NCBI GenBank assembly: GCA_007116995.1
Contig: SKHL01000127.1
Span: 1 to 16,012 of the forward strand
Length of the DNA stretch: 16,012 nucleotides
Reading direction: 5' to 3'
From: Limnochordia bacterium
Lineage (GTDB): Bacteria; Bacillota; Limnochordia; Darwinibacteriales; DTU012
The notes under the pieces were generated by a model that worked only from the letters and a program-made list of their open reading frames with translations, was not told the DNA's origin and searched no databases. Positions 14,958 to 16,012 of the stretch are shown here, in pieces. Made by a program: the position numbers and the translations under genes. Numbering within the stretch: position 1 is the stretch's first letter; each line of letters begins with the position of its first letter.

Positions 14958-16012
14958 TTATAGTAAACTAGGCAAGGCTGACAGGATATCCGAGGCGATT
15001 AATCCCCGTTCTCCTTGTTGCGCTGCTATGGTATCGGCGGCCAATCCATGAAAATAGACACCCGCCACAGTTGCTTGAAGAGGCTGCATCCCCTGACACA
15101 GCAAGCCTCCAATGATTCCGGTTAAAACATCACCCATACCTGCCGTTCCCATTCCAGAATTCCCTGTACTATTTAGATATATTCGTTGATCGCCAGCAAT
15201 AATCGTAGGTGCACCCTTCAGTAATATATTCACACCAAATCTGTCATGTGCTGTTTGAACAGATTCGATCTGACTCTGATTAATTTTAGGGACATCTATA
15301 CCAATTAAACGGCTCATCTCACCTGGATGAGGAGTAAAAACCCATTTTTCCCGAACAGATTTAGGGATCTGTTCCATAATTTCTAGCTGTTCCTGTAAAT
15401 TATTGAGACCATCAGCGTCTAGTACTAATGGTCCCTTCCAGAGCGATAAGATACGGGCTACCACGTTCTCTACCTCGGAATCTCGTCCAAGCCCTGGCCC
15501 CATCACTATCACATCCTTGCCCTCTAGTAAGGACATTAACACTTCTAAGCTACACAGTCCTAACCGACCCTTAGACGTTTCTGGCAAGGGAACGATCATT
15601 ACCTCACCGGGGGGATAATACCCAGCGATGCTTTCTGGAACGGCTAAGGTAGCCATTCCTGCACCTGCTCGTAATAAAGCATAGCTCGTGAGATAAGCAG
15701 CTCCTGCCATCTCACGTGAACCCGCAATCATGAGCCCATGCCCAAATGTTCCTTTGTGGCCCCACATCGGTCTAGTTGGCAATGAATTCCTGATCTCTCC
15801 TGTGGTAACATACCGTTGAATATCCTTTGCTAACATAGTAGGAATACCTATATCTACCGGAATAATCTGACCACAATACTCTCGACCAGGATGAAGTAGT
15901 AGACCTGTTTTAAGAAACCCTAATGCTAGGGTATAGTTGGCTTTTATAGCAGTATTCTCTACGTTTCCACTCGTTCCGTTCACACCCGAGGGAATGTCGA
16001 TGGACACTGTCT
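14958..16012 (-). CDS. nnrD: bifunctional NAD(P)H-hydrate repair enzyme NnrE/NnrD (partial, cut by window edge)
   Basis: This enzyme repairs hydrated NAD(P)H: an N-terminal epimerase (NnrE) and a C-terminal ADP-dependent dehydratase (NnrD). The window cuts it at the right edge. The visible part starts inside the end of the epimerase domain (TVSIDIPSGVNGTSGNV, the conserved DIPSGV motif); the GTG at 16007 is therefore an internal valine, not a start. The dehydratase domain follows: HKGTFGHGLMIAGSREMAGAAYLTSYALLRAGAG, VMGPGLGRD, LVLDADGLNNL, TPHPGEMSRLIG, LLKGAPTII and the catalytic GTAGMGDVLTGIIGGLL. Its stop is 23 nt ahead of the CBS gene. No break is visible in the part shown. Confidence 0.93.
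   Translation of the reverse strand, partial: TVSIDIPSGVNGTSGNVENTAIKANYTLALGFLKTGLLLHPGREYCGQIIPVDIGIPTMLAKDIQRYVTTGEIRNSLPTRPMWGHKGTFGHGLMIAGSREMAGAAYLTSYALLRAGAGMATLAVPESIAGYYPPGEVMIVPLPETSKGRLGLCSLEVLMSLLEGKDVIVMGPGLGRDSEVENVVARILSLWKGPLVLDADGLNNLQEQLEIMEQIPKSVREKWVFTPHPGEMSRLIGIDVPKINQSQIESVQTAHDRFGVNILLKGAPTIIAGDQRIYLNSTGNSGMGTAGMGDVLTGIIGGLLCQGMQPLQATVAGVYFHGLAADTIAAQQGERGLIASDILSALPSLL

Noticed and set aside
1..16012. Prophage, insertion sequence, CRISPR array, tRNA or rRNA
   Set aside because: No transposase, integrase, spaced direct-repeat array or cloverleaf was seen; the DnaD/loader pair is the only phage-like hint and sits among housekeeping genes.

Overview
The window looks like a core chromosomal segment of a low-to-mid GC member of the Bacillota, most likely a Clostridia or Peptococcaceae-type anaerobe. 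The evidence is a CggR-headed glycolytic operon, WhiA, a long YvcK with an N-terminal membrane domain, a DnaD-domain protein beside a DnaC/DnaI-type helicase loader, and near-perfect AGGAGG ribosome binding sites. The taxon is an inference. Sixteen of the 17 genes are on the minus strand, so the window is best read from right to left. I see no mobile element, CRISPR array, rRNA or tRNA.

Right part (16012 to 13364): a right-edge-truncated bifunctional NAD(P)HX repair enzyme (NnrE/NnrD), a two-CBS-domain protein and alanine racemase form one tight operon. Next is an isolated 66-codon rightward gene of unknown function (13052-13252). It diverges from a two-gene replication module (12955 to 11767): a short DnaD-domain protein and a zinc-finger AAA+ helicase loader whose coding regions overlap by 8 nt.

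Middle part (11589 to 7595): a PHP-domain phosphoesterase, YvcK, a VanW-domain envelope protein and WhiA. This resembles the widespread PHP-rapZ-yvcK-whiA cluster, but rapZ is absent and a vanW-like gene sits between yvcK and whiA. The 174-nt gap before the PHP gene can be folded into a branched leader structure.

Left part (7449 to 1): cggR-gapA-pgk-tpiA-gpmI-eno, the complete lower glycolysis from glyceraldehyde-3-phosphate to phosphoenolpyruvate together with triose interconversion. Ahead of cggR is a 20-bp-period direct repeat of CGGGAY elements that fits a CggR operator. A GC-rich hairpin separates gapA from pgk, and a strong terminator follows eno. The monocistronic secG has its own promoter, embedded in a 13-bp perfect inverted repeat, and its own terminator.

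Functionally, YvcK (carbon-source-dependent envelope factor), the VanW protein, alanine racemase and SecG all concern the cell envelope. CggR with its operon and YvcK concern carbon flux. The most useful leads are the CggR-type operator, the secG inverted repeat, the rapZ-less/vanW-containing yvcK cluster, the leader ahead of the PHP gene and the orphan 66-aa protein. I did not recognise a wholly new multi-gene system.
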